From Aequorivita sp. CIP111184 (GTDB lineage: Bacteria; Bacteroidota; Bacteroidia; Flavobacteriales; Flavobacteriaceae), in assembly GCF_900489465.1 (NCBI RefSeq), contig NZ_UEFQ01000013.1, positions 744,001 through 808,000 on the forward strand: a stretch of 64,000 nt of DNA. Reading direction: 5' to 3'. The position numbers and the translations under genes were made by a program. The notes under the pieces were generated by a model. It saw nothing but the letters and a program-made list of their open reading frames with translations, did no database searches and was not told where the DNA came from. Below are positions 1-8,953 of the stretch, one piece after another; within the stretch, counting starts at the first letter, position 1, and each line of letters begins with the position of its first letter.

Positions 1-1599
1 AGCAAAACCAGCGACTAAAAGTAAAATACCCACACCCAATAGAATCATACTCCAGCGGATGAGTTTCTTTTTTGTCATTGGTTCTTCTTCAGTTTTCATA
101 AATTCTGAAGTAAGCATAGAGTTGATAACCAAGGCTACAAAAAGCGATGATGAAAGTACCACCGAGAGCGTTATTGGGAAATAAATCATAAACTTACCAA
201 TGGTTCCCGGCCAAAGCCCAAGTGGAAAAAAAGCCGCCAATGTAGTTGCAGTAGAAGCAATGATGGGCCATGCTATTTCGCCCATTCCTTGTTTCGCAGC
301 TTTTCGGGGTGGCATGCCTTCACTCATTAAAGTATACACGTTCTCAACCACTACAATACCGTTATCCACTAACATTCCCAGTCCCATAACAAGCCCGAAA
401 AGCACCATTGTGTTTAGCGTAAAGCCTAATGATGAAAGTATAAACAACGACATTAACATAGAAAGCGGAATGGCGAAACCTACAAATAACGCATTTCTGA
501 AACCTAAGAAAAACATCAAAACCAATACAACCAAAAGAACCCCAAAAATGATATTGTTTACCAAATCATTTACCTGATTTTCTGTTTTGATGGATTGATC
601 ATTGGTTAAACTAACGTGTAAGCCTGGCGGTAGATAATTTTCCTCTTCTTCGGACACGATTTTTTTAATCTGCTCTACGGCTTCAATCATGTTTTTACCG
701 GCACGTTTTTTTATGTCAAGCATCACTACAGGCTTGCCGTATTCTCGGGCATAGGTGGTAGCGTCTTTTTCCTTAAATTTTATATCAGCTATGTCTTTGA
801 GGAAAATAATCCCGTCGTCTTTTTTAACTACTACGTTTTCCAGTTCTTTTGGATCTTCAATTTCACCAGTTATACGGATGTTTTTTTGAACGCCGTTGGT
901 GATGATATTTCCACCAGAAATGGTGTTATTCTCTCCTTTCACAGCATTTATGATATTATCAAAACTTACCTGCGAAGCGGTCATTTTATAAATGTCTACC
1001 GCTATTTCAACCTCCTTTCCTTCGGCGCCTCTTACGGTAGCTTCTTTAATTTGCGGGAGCAATTCAATTTTGTCCTGAAGATATTCGGCATAATCCTTCA
1101 ACTGCTGAACGGGATAGTCTCCCGTAAGATTGATGTTTAATATGGGAACTTCTTCAGAAAAATTTAAATTGAAAACGTTGGGTTCTACTTTGCCGCCATT
1201 AGTTAAAGTGGGCCAAGTAGTTTCAGATTTTACTTGATCAACTTTATCTTTTACCAACTGTTTTGCTACGGGAATTTCTACGCTTTCTTCAAATTCCACA
1301 ATGATAATAGAGTAATCCTGAAGGGTAGTGGAGGTGATTTCCTTCACGCCTGCAATGTCCTTAAATTCTTCCTCTAAAGGTTCTGTGATAAATTTTTCAA
1401 CATCTTCGGCAGAGTTTCCAGGGTTTACGGAACTTACGTAGATTTTGGTTTCAATAATTTCTGGAAAAGCCTCGCGCGGCATACTGTAGTAAGCGTAAGC
1501 ACCCAAAAAGAGGATGATTGCCATTACTACATAGACCGTCATTTTATTGTCAATGGCCCAAGATGAAATACTAAATTCTTTATACGGGTTTTTGCTCAT
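1..1599 (-). CDS. RND efflux pump inner-membrane permease (partial)
   Basis: This frame encodes the N-terminal 533 residues of a resistance-nodulation-division (RND) transporter of the AcrB/MdtB hydrophobe-amphiphile efflux type; the C-terminal half lies beyond the left edge. It starts MSKNPYKEF and has a first membrane helix at about residues 18-36 (VYVVMAIILFLGAYAYY), a periplasmic porter region with the PREAFPEI signature just after it, and a run of helices from about residue 335 including the conserved GLVMGLGMLVDNGIVVVEN stretch that carries acidic residues of the proton relay. It is the last gene of a TetR-TolC-MFP-RND operon, 15 bases after the membrane-fusion gene. The pump would use the proton gradient to export drugs, dyes or lipophilic compounds; the substrate cannot be read from sequence. 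Family assignment is firm, substrate unknown. Confidence 0.95.
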   Translation of the reverse strand, partial: MSKNPYKEFSISSWAIDNKMTVYVVMAIILFLGAYAYYSMPREAFPEIIETKIYVSSVNPGNSAEDVEKFITEPLEEEFKDIAGVKEITSTTLQDYSIIIVEFEESVEIPVAKQLVKDKVDQVKSETTWPTLTNGGKVEPNVFNLNFSEEVPILNINLTGDYPVQQLKDYAEYLQDKIELLPQIKEATVRGAEGKEVEIAVDIYKMTASQVSFDNIINAVKGENNTISGGNIITNGVQKNIRITGEIEDPKELENVVVKKDDGIIFLKDIADIKFKEKDATTYAREYGKPVVMLDIKKRAGKNMIEAVEQIKKIVSEEEENYLPPGLHVSLTNDQSIKTENQVNDLVNNIIFGVLLVVLVLMFFLGFRNALFVGFAIPLSMLMSLFILSSLGFTLNTMVLFGLVMGLGMLVDNGIVVVENVYTLMSEGMPPRKAAKQGMGEIAWPIIASTATTLAAFFPLGLWPGTIGKFMIYFPITLSVVLSSSLFVALVINSMLTSEFMKTEEEPMTKKKLIRWSMILLGVGILLLVAGFA

Positions 1600-1614
1600 G
1601 GTGCAAAGGGTTTC

Positions 1615-2775
1615 TTAGTTTTTGATAGTTACTTTTTGACCGTCGCGAAGGGTTTTGGCTCCTTCAATAATAATTGTATCTCCTTTTTTTAGGCCAGATT
1701 TTACTTCTGTATGGTTTTGATAGGATAGTCCAGTTACAAGAAGTACGCGTTTTGCAACTCCAGTTGAATCATTCACTGGTTGGTAGAGAAAAGCGATAGT
1801 TTCACCTTCTGCGTTTTCCATAAGTATATTTTCAGGCACAGTTATAGCTGCATCTGCGCTATAGTCATTTACTTTTACGGTTGCAATAAGGTTTGGTTTT
1901 ACAAGCCCGTCTTTGTTCGGAATTTCAACTTGTATATCAAAACTTCTGTTATTTGGGTTGATATAATTGCTCACTTGGCGAACCGTTCCAGTGAAATCTT
2001 CATTTATGGAAGCAAGATTCACTTTTACTTGGGTTCCTTTCTTTATGTTTTTAATATAAGTCTCCGGTATAGACGCTTTTACGTACATATTGCTCAGGTT
2101 TACTAATCGAATTATTTGTGTTTGCCCCGGAATTACAACTTGTCCCGGATCAGAAATAATTTCATCAACCACTCCGCTAAAAGGAGCTGTGATTACTGTT
2201 TTTCCCAATTGTGTACGCATTTGCTGAGTAGCGTTTTTAGCAGCTTCATAATTGGTTTTAGCTTGAAGAAATTGAATTTCCGAACCTATTTTTTGGTCCC
2301 AAAGTTTTTCCTGACGCTCAAATGTAGTTTTGGCAAGTGCCAGTTGTGCCTCTTGTTGCGCCACTTGGCTTCCCATTCCACCATCGTCTATTTTGGCAAG
2401 TCGCTGCCCTTTAGAAACGCGTTGGCCTTCTTTCACATAAACATTTGTGAGTACTCCAGAATATTCCGCATTTAATACTACGTTTTGATCTGTTTCTACA
2501 TTTCCCTGCACTTCAACATAGTGATTAAAAACGCTGTCTTTAATTACTTCAGCAGTAACTAAAGCAGGCCGTTCTTTCTTTTCGTTTTGATCTATGTATT
2601 CATTTAGCTTATCTATTTCTGCCTTAAGCACTCTTTGTTGTTCGTTTAAGTCAGTACGCTTAGCTTTTACAGCGGCCATGTCTTTGGATCCAATTATCGC
2701 ATCAACCGATTTATTATCGCCACCGCAGGAAGCGAGGGTGATTAGCGTTATTAATATTAGAATTGATTTTTTCAT
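1615..2775 (-). CDS. RND efflux periplasmic adaptor (membrane-fusion) lipoprotein
   Basis: This is a 386-residue periplasmic adaptor subunit that links the inner-membrane pump to the TolC channel. The N-terminus MKKSILILITLITLASCGG is a lipoprotein signal with the lipobox LASC, so Cys17 should be acylated. A short coiled coil (about residues 38-68) is followed by a lipoyl/barrel-sandwich half motif (GVLTNVYVKEGQRVSKGQRL), an alpha-hairpin (about 135-190), the second lipoyl half (VITAPFSGVVDEI) and the beta-barrel and membrane-proximal domains. It sits between the tolC-like gene (57 bases upstream) and the RND permease (15 bases downstream), all on the same strand, so the three are almost certainly co-transcribed. 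Start is an ATG preceded by an A/T-rich leader; no alternative is needed. Confidence 0.95.
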   Translation of the reverse strand: MKKSILILITLITLASCGGDNKSVDAIIGSKDMAAVKAKRTDLNEQQRVLKAEIDKLNEYIDQNEKKERPALVTAEVIKDSVFNHYVEVQGNVETDQNVVLNAEYSGVLTNVYVKEGQRVSKGQRLAKIDDGGMGSQVAQQEAQLALAKTTFERQEKLWDQKIGSEIQFLQAKTNYEAAKNATQQMRTQLGKTVITAPFSGVVDEIISDPGQVVIPGQTQIIRLVNLSNMYVKASIPETYIKNIKKGTQVKVNLASINEDFTGTVRQVSNYINPNNRSFDIQVEIPNKDGLVKPNLIATVKVNDYSADAAITVPENILMENAEGETIAFLYQPVNDSTGVAKRVLLVTGLSYQNHTEVKSGLKKGDTIIIEGAKTLRDGQKVTIKN

Positions 2776-2832
2776 TGTTGATTTTATTTAAAAAGTCGAT
2801 TAGTTTATTAGTTGATGGGTTTAAGAGAGGTT

Positions 2833-4212
2833 TTAGTATTTGCCTTTAATTTCTTCGTAATTGATACGCAACTGTGGAATGTTAAGTACAGTTTCAAGAT
2901 TCGCTTTTTCATTGATTACATTAAGCATGGATTGAAAAAATTGCTGTTGTGCTGAATATAATTGCGTTTGGGCTTGCCGTAAGTCAAAACTTGTTGAAAG
3001 GCCTTCCGTGAATTTTATTTGATTCTTGTTTTCAATACGCTCAGCTAAAGCAAGGTTTTTCTTTGAATTTTCATAATTTTCTATCGCGAACTGATAATTG
3101 CTTTGTGCTGTTGTTAGGTCAAGTTTTATTTGTTGCTTGGTTTGGTCTAAATCTGTCTTTGCTTGGTCTAACGCAATTTTAGTGCGTTGTGCAGCTGCGC
3201 TTCTCATACCGCTACTAAAAATAGGAACATTCAAACTAACCCCAAAAACAGAAGATTGATACCATATTTGATCCCCATTAAAAAAGCTAAAATCCTCACT
3301 GTTCGCTGAGGTTCCGTAATTTATAAAAGCCGAAAGACTTGGGAGAAATTTGCTCTTTTCCAGCCTATTTTCAAAATAGCGCTGCTCCGTAAGGTTAAAG
3401 GCGATTTTATAATCTACGTTATCTTCAATTTTTATTGACGAATCTAAAAGCGAAAGGCTTATATTTTGATTGGCCAATTGATCTAGGTTATCGGTCAATG
3501 TTACGGGCGCTTCCACATCAATACCCAAGGCAAGATTGAACATCTGCTTGGCGATAGCCTGACTTCTACGGGCATTGTTTAGTTGGGTTTCAATGTCCAA
3601 AAAAGTGATTTCAAGTTGTTCTACACTTTCTTCTTCCCCCAAACCGTTTTCGTAAATTTTTCGGGTTTCGTTGAGATTTTTCTCAAGGTTAGTTTTGTTT
3701 TTTTCAAAAATAGCTACTAGTTCCTGTGCCAGCAGAACACTGCCATAAGCATTAATTACACCTTTTCTGACCTCCAAACGTGTTTTTTCGTTGGCATTTT
3801 CGGAATATCTTAAAAATGCTTTTGCAGCCTTAATACCTACGAGGTAACTTCCGTCAAAAATTAATTGATTTAAGGTTGCAACCGCATTTGCATTTTGTTT
3901 TGTGCCGAAAGTAATAGGTACAAAAGTGCCGGGCTCACCGCCGCCAAACTCTGCGGGAATAAGCGATACAGGTTGTTTTAAATTGTTGTTATAAGATATA
4001 CTTCCATCTATCTGCGGAAGGCCTTGCGCGGTGGTTTCCCACTTTTGTTTGATGGCTTTGGCTATATCTCGCTGTGCGTTTATGGAAGTATAATTGCTGT
4101 CAAGAGCAAAAGTTACGGCCTCTTCCAAACTGAAAGTGTAATTATTCTTTTGCTGAGAAAAACTCAGGGCAGTAAACAATAGGAAGCTGAATACTAAAAT
4201 TTTGTTAGTCAT
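2833..4212 (-). CDS. TolC-family outer-membrane efflux protein
   Basis: This 459-residue protein is the outer-membrane channel of the efflux system. It begins with a cleavable signal peptide (MTNKILVFSFLLFTALSFSQ) and is dominated by long amphipathic, Gln/Asn/Ala-rich helices arranged as two repeats, the pattern of the OEP (outer membrane efflux protein) family that forms the trimeric TolC tunnel; EERVEQLEI-like helices and AQTQLYSAQQQFFQSMLNV near the C-terminus are typical. The ATG overlaps the last 8 bases of the upstream TetR gene, which indicates translational coupling. Together with the downstream adaptor and RND pump it completes a tripartite exporter. No truncation is seen. Confidence 0.95.
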   Translation of the reverse strand: MTNKILVFSFLLFTALSFSQQKNNYTFSLEEAVTFALDSNYTSINAQRDIAKAIKQKWETTAQGLPQIDGSISYNNNLKQPVSLIPAEFGGGEPGTFVPITFGTKQNANAVATLNQLIFDGSYLVGIKAAKAFLRYSENANEKTRLEVRKGVINAYGSVLLAQELVAIFEKNKTNLEKNLNETRKIYENGLGEEESVEQLEITFLDIETQLNNARRSQAIAKQMFNLALGIDVEAPVTLTDNLDQLANQNISLSLLDSSIKIEDNVDYKIAFNLTEQRYFENRLEKSKFLPSLSAFINYGTSANSEDFSFFNGDQIWYQSSVFGVSLNVPIFSSGMRSAAAQRTKIALDQAKTDLDQTKQQIKLDLTTAQSNYQFAIENYENSKKNLALAERIENKNQIKFTEGLSTSFDLRQAQTQLYSAQQQFFQSMLNVINEKANLETVLNIPQLRINYEEIKGKY

Positions 4213-4816
4213 TGGTTTGGTGCTCTTTAATGAATTTTGTTAGTGTTAAGAAACCTTCAGGTGTTACAATTCCACGTATATGATATTCAAGATATTCCTC
4301 TGTAAGAAACTCCGTTGAAAACTTTTCAATTGGAAATAGCTTTTGGTCTTTTATACCGTGAATTCCTAAAAAATAAAGTCTTGCAATAAAATCTATATCT
4401 AAGTTGCTTCGGTAAACTCCGTTTTTAATCCCTCTGCGTAGATTGGTGTGGGTACATTCCATCATTTTTTCAAAATGACTTTCTTTAATACCCTCGAATA
4501 TTTCTGGATAATACTTTTGAAGCTGATATTGTGGCGAAGATTGTTCAGCCTCAATTGTGCCCATGACAAACTTCTTTATTTCAAATAACTCCTCAATAGG
4601 GTTTTGCTCATGAGAACAGATTTCATCAATTCCAGCAGTAATGTTATGTAGAATATTATGGGTACATTCTTTAACCAAAGCTGTTTTATTCTTGAAATGT
4701 GTATAAATAGTTTTTTTTGAAATGGCCATTTCATTGGCAATATCATCCATCGTAACACTTTTGAAGCCAAGCTTTAAAAAAAGATCAGTAGATTTTTGAA
4801 TAATTTTTTCTTTCAT
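4205..4816 (-). CDS. TetR/AcrR-family transcriptional regulator of the efflux operon
   Basis: The product is a 203-residue TetR-type repressor. The first 60 residues carry the helix-turn-helix (KLGFKSVTMDDIANEMAISKKTIYTHFKNKTALV), and the remainder is the ligand-binding helical domain with no recognisable signature. I place the start at the ATG giving MKEKIIQKS rather than at a TTG four codons upstream, because that TTG is part of a perfect promoter -7 box (TATCTTTG). The gene is first in the efflux operon and overlaps the tolC-like gene by 8 bases, so it very probably represses its own operon and is released by an exported compound. An inverted repeat just upstream of the -7 box is a candidate operator. 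Confidence 0.93.
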   Translation of the reverse strand: MKEKIIQKSTDLFLKLGFKSVTMDDIANEMAISKKTIYTHFKNKTALVKECTHNILHNITAGIDEICSHEQNPIEELFEIKKFVMGTIEAEQSSPQYQLQKYYPEIFEGIKESHFEKMMECTHTNLRRGIKNGVYRSNLDIDFIARLYFLGIHGIKDQKLFPIEKFSTEFLTEEYLEYHIRGIVTPEGFLTLTKFIKEHQTND

Positions 4817-4825
4817 AATAGAGCG

Positions 4826-4833
4826 CAAAGATA
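4826..4833 (-). promoter_or_regulatory. Bacteroidota -7 promoter box of the tetR-efflux operon
   Basis: On the minus strand these bases read TATCTTTG, a perfect match to TAnnTTTG, the -7 element used by the primary sigma factor of Bacteroidota. It ends 9 bases before the chosen ATG, so the 5' leader would be only a few bases long. Confidence 0.65.
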
Positions 4834-4839
4834 TGTCTG

Positions 4840-4867
4840 GGAAACTATTAAAACAAAAAAAGTTTCC
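4840..4867. promoter_or_regulatory. Inverted repeat, candidate TetR operator
   Basis: GGAAACT and its exact complement AGTTTCC lie 14 bases apart, with centres 21 bases (two helical turns) apart. The repeat sits between about -13 and -40 relative to the predicted start of the tetR-efflux transcript, where a bound dimer would block RNA polymerase. The assignment is inferred from position and symmetry. Confidence 0.5.
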
Positions 4868-4969
4868 GAAGTTTTATTTTTTTAACACGGCATTAACAAC
4901 ACACCTATTTTTGTTCTTAAATTGTGCGGTTTTGCTTTGCTTGTTTTACTTTAGCCAAAATTTTTAACA

Positions 4970-5944
4970 ATGGATTTTTTGAATAAATACAACAACGTGC
5001 TTCAGGAATATCTCGATAATGCTGTTGCCCAAAAAGAACCGCACCAACTTTACGACCCTATAAAATATATTCTTTCGTTGGGAGGTAAAAGGTTACGGCC
5101 TATACTTACATTAATGGTTTGTGATTTTTTTGGAACTGATTTTAAAAAATCCATACATGCCGCGCTTGCTGTAGAATTATTCCATAATTTTTCGCTTATT
5201 CATGACGATATAATGGATAATGCGCCACTGCGTAGGGGTCAAAAAACAGTTCACGAAAAATGGGATGTAAGTACCGCCATCCTTTCTGGTGATGCGATGT
5301 TGATTTTGGCATACCAGTTTTTTGAAAACTACGAACCAAAAATGTTTCAGGAACTTGCAAAACTTTTCAGCCAAACCGCACTCCAGGTTTGTGAGGGGCA
5401 GCAGCACGACATGGATTTTGAAACGCGTGATGACGTAACCTTGGTAGAATACATAAAAATGATAGATCATAAAACCGCAGTTTTGGTTGGAGCAGCAATG
5501 AAAATGGGTGCTATTGTGGCGGAAGCTTCTGAAAATGATAAAGACAAAATATATCAATTTGGAAGAAATCTGGGTATCGCTTTTCAGTTGCAAGATGATT
5601 ATTTAGATGTTTTCGGTAACCCCCAAACATTTGGAAAACAAGTGGGGGGTGATATTATTTCGAATAAAAAGACCTTTCTTTATTTGATGGCAGTTGGGCA
5701 GGGATCTTCAGTACAGGCTGAAGAATTGGAGCATCTTTTCAGCATCAATCCGAAAGACCCCACTGATAAAATTTCAACAGTTAGAGAAATCTTCTTAACC
5801 TCCGGTGCTGCAGAAGCCACACGCGATGAGATTGAAAAATATAGCAATCACGCTTATTCCCTTTTGGAAACCATACATATTTCTGAAGAAAAAAAAGAAA
5901 TGTTACACCAGTTCGGAAATAGCTTAATGCAGCGAAATGTTTAA
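4970..5944 (+). CDS. Polyprenyl (trans-isoprenyl) diphosphate synthase
   Basis: This 324-residue enzyme condenses isopentenyl diphosphate onto allylic diphosphates to make long-chain prenyl diphosphates, probably for menaquinone side chains and carotenoid or lipid carriers. It shows the family's conserved GGKRLRP (38-44), the first Asp-rich motif DDIMD (79-83) followed by RRG, and the second Asp-rich motif DDYLD (209-213). Chain length (octaprenyl versus shorter) cannot be called reliably from the residues before the first motif. It diverges from the TetR gene, with a 153-base promoter region between, and stands alone ahead of sucA. Start is the ATG of MDFLNKYN; upstream spacing fits an A-rich leader without Shine-Dalgarno site. 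Confidence 0.93.
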   Translation: MDFLNKYNNVLQEYLDNAVAQKEPHQLYDPIKYILSLGGKRLRPILTLMVCDFFGTDFKKSIHAALAVELFHNFSLIHDDIMDNAPLRRGQKTVHEKWDVSTAILSGDAMLILAYQFFENYEPKMFQELAKLFSQTALQVCEGQQHDMDFETRDDVTLVEYIKMIDHKTAVLVGAAMKMGAIVAEASENDKDKIYQFGRNLGIAFQLQDDYLDVFGNPQTFGKQVGGDIISNKKTFLYLMAVGQGSSVQAEELEHLFSINPKDPTDKISTVREIFLTSGAAEATRDEIEKYSNHAYSLLETIHISEEKKEMLHQFGNSLMQRNV

Positions 5945-6053
5945 AAATGGATAGGTAATTTCAGATTTTAGCGTTGAATGTATTTATGAATATTTTAAGA
6001 GTGTGGGTCATATAAATATAAACAAACCGGTCAGCTAGTTAATGTAATTATTG

Positions 6054-6061
6054 TATTTTTG
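6054..6061 (+). promoter_or_regulatory. -7 promoter box of sucA
   Basis: TATTTTTG matches the Bacteroidota TAnnTTTG consensus and lies 37 bases before the sucA ATG. An in-frame TTG immediately upstream (6051) would place translation start before the promoter, so it is rejected as a start. Confidence 0.55.
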
Positions 6062-6098
6062 TACCGTTTTATCAAAAAGACCCATTTGTACATTTACC

Positions 6099-8870
6099 AT
6101 GGATAAATTTTCCTTCTTAAACGCGGTTCACCCATCATACATCGCGGAACTTTACGAAAAATATTTACAATACCCAGATAGCGTTGAACCCAGTTGGAGA
6201 GCTTTTTTCCAAGGATTTGACTTTGGCTCTGAGAATAGTGCCCAAGAATTTTTCGGCACTACGGAAACTGCAGAAATACCTCAGTACGCCGAAGGAGCGA
6301 ATTGTGAGGATGTTGTGAAAGAATTTCAGGTGGTGAGATTAATTGATGATTATAGAACACGTGGTCATCTTTTCACCAAGACCAATCCCGTTCGCGAACG
6401 AAGAAAATATACGCCAACACTCGCTTTGGAGAATTTTGGCCTTTCTCAGCACGATCTTAAAACTACTTTTAAAGCCGGCGAGATTATAGGTATTGGCGAG
6501 ACTACACTTGAAGAAATTATAAAACACCTTGAAAGCATTTATTGCGATTCTATTGGGATTGAATATATGTATATCCGCAAGCCAAATGAGATTCAATGGA
6601 TTCAAAATAAGCTGAACGTTAATGACAATCAGCCAAAATTTTCAAAAGAACATAAAAAACATATTCTTAAAAAACTTAATGAAGCTGTGGCTTTTGAGAG
6701 TTTTCTTCACACAAAATATGTAGGTCAAAAACGATTTTCACTTGAAGGTGGCGAAAGTTTGATTCCTGCTTTGGATGCTTTAATTGAAAATGCAGCCGAA
6801 AGAGGCGTAGAAGATTTTGTGATGGGAATGGCACACCGCGGTCGTTTGAGCACATTGACGAATATCTTCGGAAAGAGTGCAAAAGATATTTTTAGCGAAT
6901 TTGACGGAAAGGATTATGCGCAAGATATTTTTGATGGCGATGTAAAGTATCACTTGGGTTGGACTTCAAAACGAAAAACAGAATCAGGTAAAGAAATAAA
7001 TTTAAATATAGCCCCCAATCCTTCACATTTAGAAACCGTTGGTGCAGTGGTTGAAGGAATAGCCCGAGCAAAACAGGACGATCACCATAAAGATAATCCC
7101 AACAAAGTTTTGCCAATAATAGTTCATGGTGATGCAGCAATTGCTGGCCAAGGTATTGTTTATGAAATTGTGCAAATGGCACAGTTGGATGGATACAAAA
7201 CGCAGGGAACAATTCATATTGTAGTAAATAACCAAATCGGTTTTACAACTAATTATTTAGACGCACGCTCTTCAATTTATTGTACAGATGTTGGAAAAGT
7301 CACCCTTTCACCCATACTTCACGTAAATGCAGATGATGTTGAGGCTGTGGTTCACGCTATGCTTTTTGCTTTAGATTTTAGAATGGAATTTGGTCGCGAC
7401 GTTTTTATCGATTTATTGGGTTATAGAAAATATGGACACAATGAAGGTGATGAACCTAGGTTTACACAACCAAAACTTTACAAGGCAATCTCCAAACATG
7501 ATAATACTCGCGACATTTATGCAGAAGAGCTGATTGCGCAAGGCGTAATCGAAAAAGGGTATACCGATAAACTTGAGCAGGAATATAAAAATAAGTTGGA
7601 GGAAAGTTTAGAAAACTCCAGAAAAGAAGATAAAACCACGATTACCCCATTTATGCAAGATGAGTGGGAAGGGTATGAATATGCAGAAGAGGATAAAATG
7701 ATGGAAACGGTCGACACGAAGTTTGACCTAAAAGAGCTTGATGAAATTGCTGAAGTAATCACGAAATTACCAGAAGATAAAAAATTCTTAAAGAAAATAG
7801 CCAAACTTGTTGAAGCAAGACACACAATGTATTTTGAAGATAACAAGCTTGATTGGGCTATGGGCGAATTACTTGCATACGGAACCCTTTTAAAAGAAGG
7901 TCACGATGTGCGAATGAGCGGACAAGATGTGGAGCGCGGAACTTTTTCGCACCGCCACGCAGTTATAAAAGTAGAGGATAGCGAAGAAGAAGTTGTGCTT
8001 TTAAACAATTTGAAAGGCGATCAAGGTGATTTTTATATTTACAACTCATTACTTTCGGAATATGGTGTTGTTGGTTTTGACTATGGTTATGCTATGGCAA
8101 GCCCCAATACACTTACAATTTGGGAAGCACAGTTTGGCGATTTTAGCAATGGGGCGCAGATAATGATAGATCAATATATTTCAGCAGCAGAAGATAAATG
8201 GAAGTTGCAGAATGGTTTAATAATGCTCTTACCTCATGGGTATGAAGGGCAGGGAGCTGAGCATTCTTCGGCTAGAATGGAACGTTACCTTCAACTTTGC
8301 GCAACAGATAATATGTTTGTGGCAGATGTAACAACACCAGCGAATCTTTTTCACCTTTTTAGAAGACAATTAAAAGTGAATTATCGCAAGCCGTTAATTG
8401 TATTTACGCCGAAGAGTTTGTTGCGCCATCCAAAAGTAGTTTCCACTAAAGAAGAATTTGCAAACGGAAGTTTCCAAATGGTAATTGACGATGCTGAAGT
8501 GAAAGTTGCAAAAGTGAAAACCTTGGTTTTTGTAACTGGAAAATTCTATTATGATTTGCTAGAGAAAAGAGAAGAATTAAAAAGAGATGATGTAGCGTTG
8601 GTTCGTGTGGAGCAACTGTTTCCATTACCAACGGATATAATGAAAAAAACAATTAAAAAATATAAAAATGCAGACGATGTGGTCTGGGCACAGGAAGAGC
8701 CTAAAAATATGGGTGCCTATTCACATATTATGATGCATTTTGAGGAAGCCAGAAATTTTAGGGTTTGCAGCAGAAAAATGTATGCAGCGCCTGCAGCTGG
8801 TAGCTCCGTAAGATCAAAAGCGCGACACGCTAAAGTTATTGAAAGCGTTTTCGATAAAAATATGGATTAG
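6099..8870 (+). CDS. sucA: 2-oxoglutarate dehydrogenase E1 component
   Basis: This 923-residue thiamine-diphosphate enzyme decarboxylates 2-oxoglutarate and transfers the succinyl group to the lipoyl arm of E2, in the TCA cycle. The N-terminus MDKFSFLNAVHPSYIAELYEKYL is the E1o-specific E2-binding segment, followed by the dehydrogenase domain with VMGMAHRGRL, VHGDAAIAGQG and NNQIGFTTN, and the C-terminal transketolase-like half with the acidic/His-rich HGYEGQGAEHSSARMERYLQL and the WAQEEPKNMGA segment. Length equals that of typical E1o (about 900-935). I chose the ATG at MDKFSF over an upstream TTG that lies next to the promoter. The E2 gene follows after 83 bases on the same strand, making a two-gene unit; E3 is not in the window. 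Confidence 0.97.
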   Translation: MDKFSFLNAVHPSYIAELYEKYLQYPDSVEPSWRAFFQGFDFGSENSAQEFFGTTETAEIPQYAEGANCEDVVKEFQVVRLIDDYRTRGHLFTKTNPVRERRKYTPTLALENFGLSQHDLKTTFKAGEIIGIGETTLEEIIKHLESIYCDSIGIEYMYIRKPNEIQWIQNKLNVNDNQPKFSKEHKKHILKKLNEAVAFESFLHTKYVGQKRFSLEGGESLIPALDALIENAAERGVEDFVMGMAHRGRLSTLTNIFGKSAKDIFSEFDGKDYAQDIFDGDVKYHLGWTSKRKTESGKEINLNIAPNPSHLETVGAVVEGIARAKQDDHHKDNPNKVLPIIVHGDAAIAGQGIVYEIVQMAQLDGYKTQGTIHIVVNNQIGFTTNYLDARSSIYCTDVGKVTLSPILHVNADDVEAVVHAMLFALDFRMEFGRDVFIDLLGYRKYGHNEGDEPRFTQPKLYKAISKHDNTRDIYAEELIAQGVIEKGYTDKLEQEYKNKLEESLENSRKEDKTTITPFMQDEWEGYEYAEEDKMMETVDTKFDLKELDEIAEVITKLPEDKKFLKKIAKLVEARHTMYFEDNKLDWAMGELLAYGTLLKEGHDVRMSGQDVERGTFSHRHAVIKVEDSEEEVVLLNNLKGDQGDFYIYNSLLSEYGVVGFDYGYAMASPNTLTIWEAQFGDFSNGAQIMIDQYISAAEDKWKLQNGLIMLLPHGYEGQGAEHSSARMERYLQLCATDNMFVADVTTPANLFHLFRRQLKVNYRKPLIVFTPKSLLRHPKVVSTKEEFANGSFQMVIDDAEVKVAKVKTLVFVTGKFYYDLLEKREELKRDDVALVRVEQLFPLPTDIMKKTIKKYKNADDVVWAQEEPKNMGAYSHIMMHFEEARNFRVCSRKMYAAPAAGSSVRSKARHAKVIESVFDKNMD

Positions 8871-8953
8871 TTTTTCTAAAAATTTTTAAGAAAGACAAAA
8901 AGAAATTAAATTTAAAGAATTGTAAACTTGGGTTTATATTAAATAACAATACT

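Noticed and set aside
7517-7846. Antisense frames of about 100 codons within sucA.
   Set aside because: All lie fully inside a strongly supported gene on the other strand and show no independent features.
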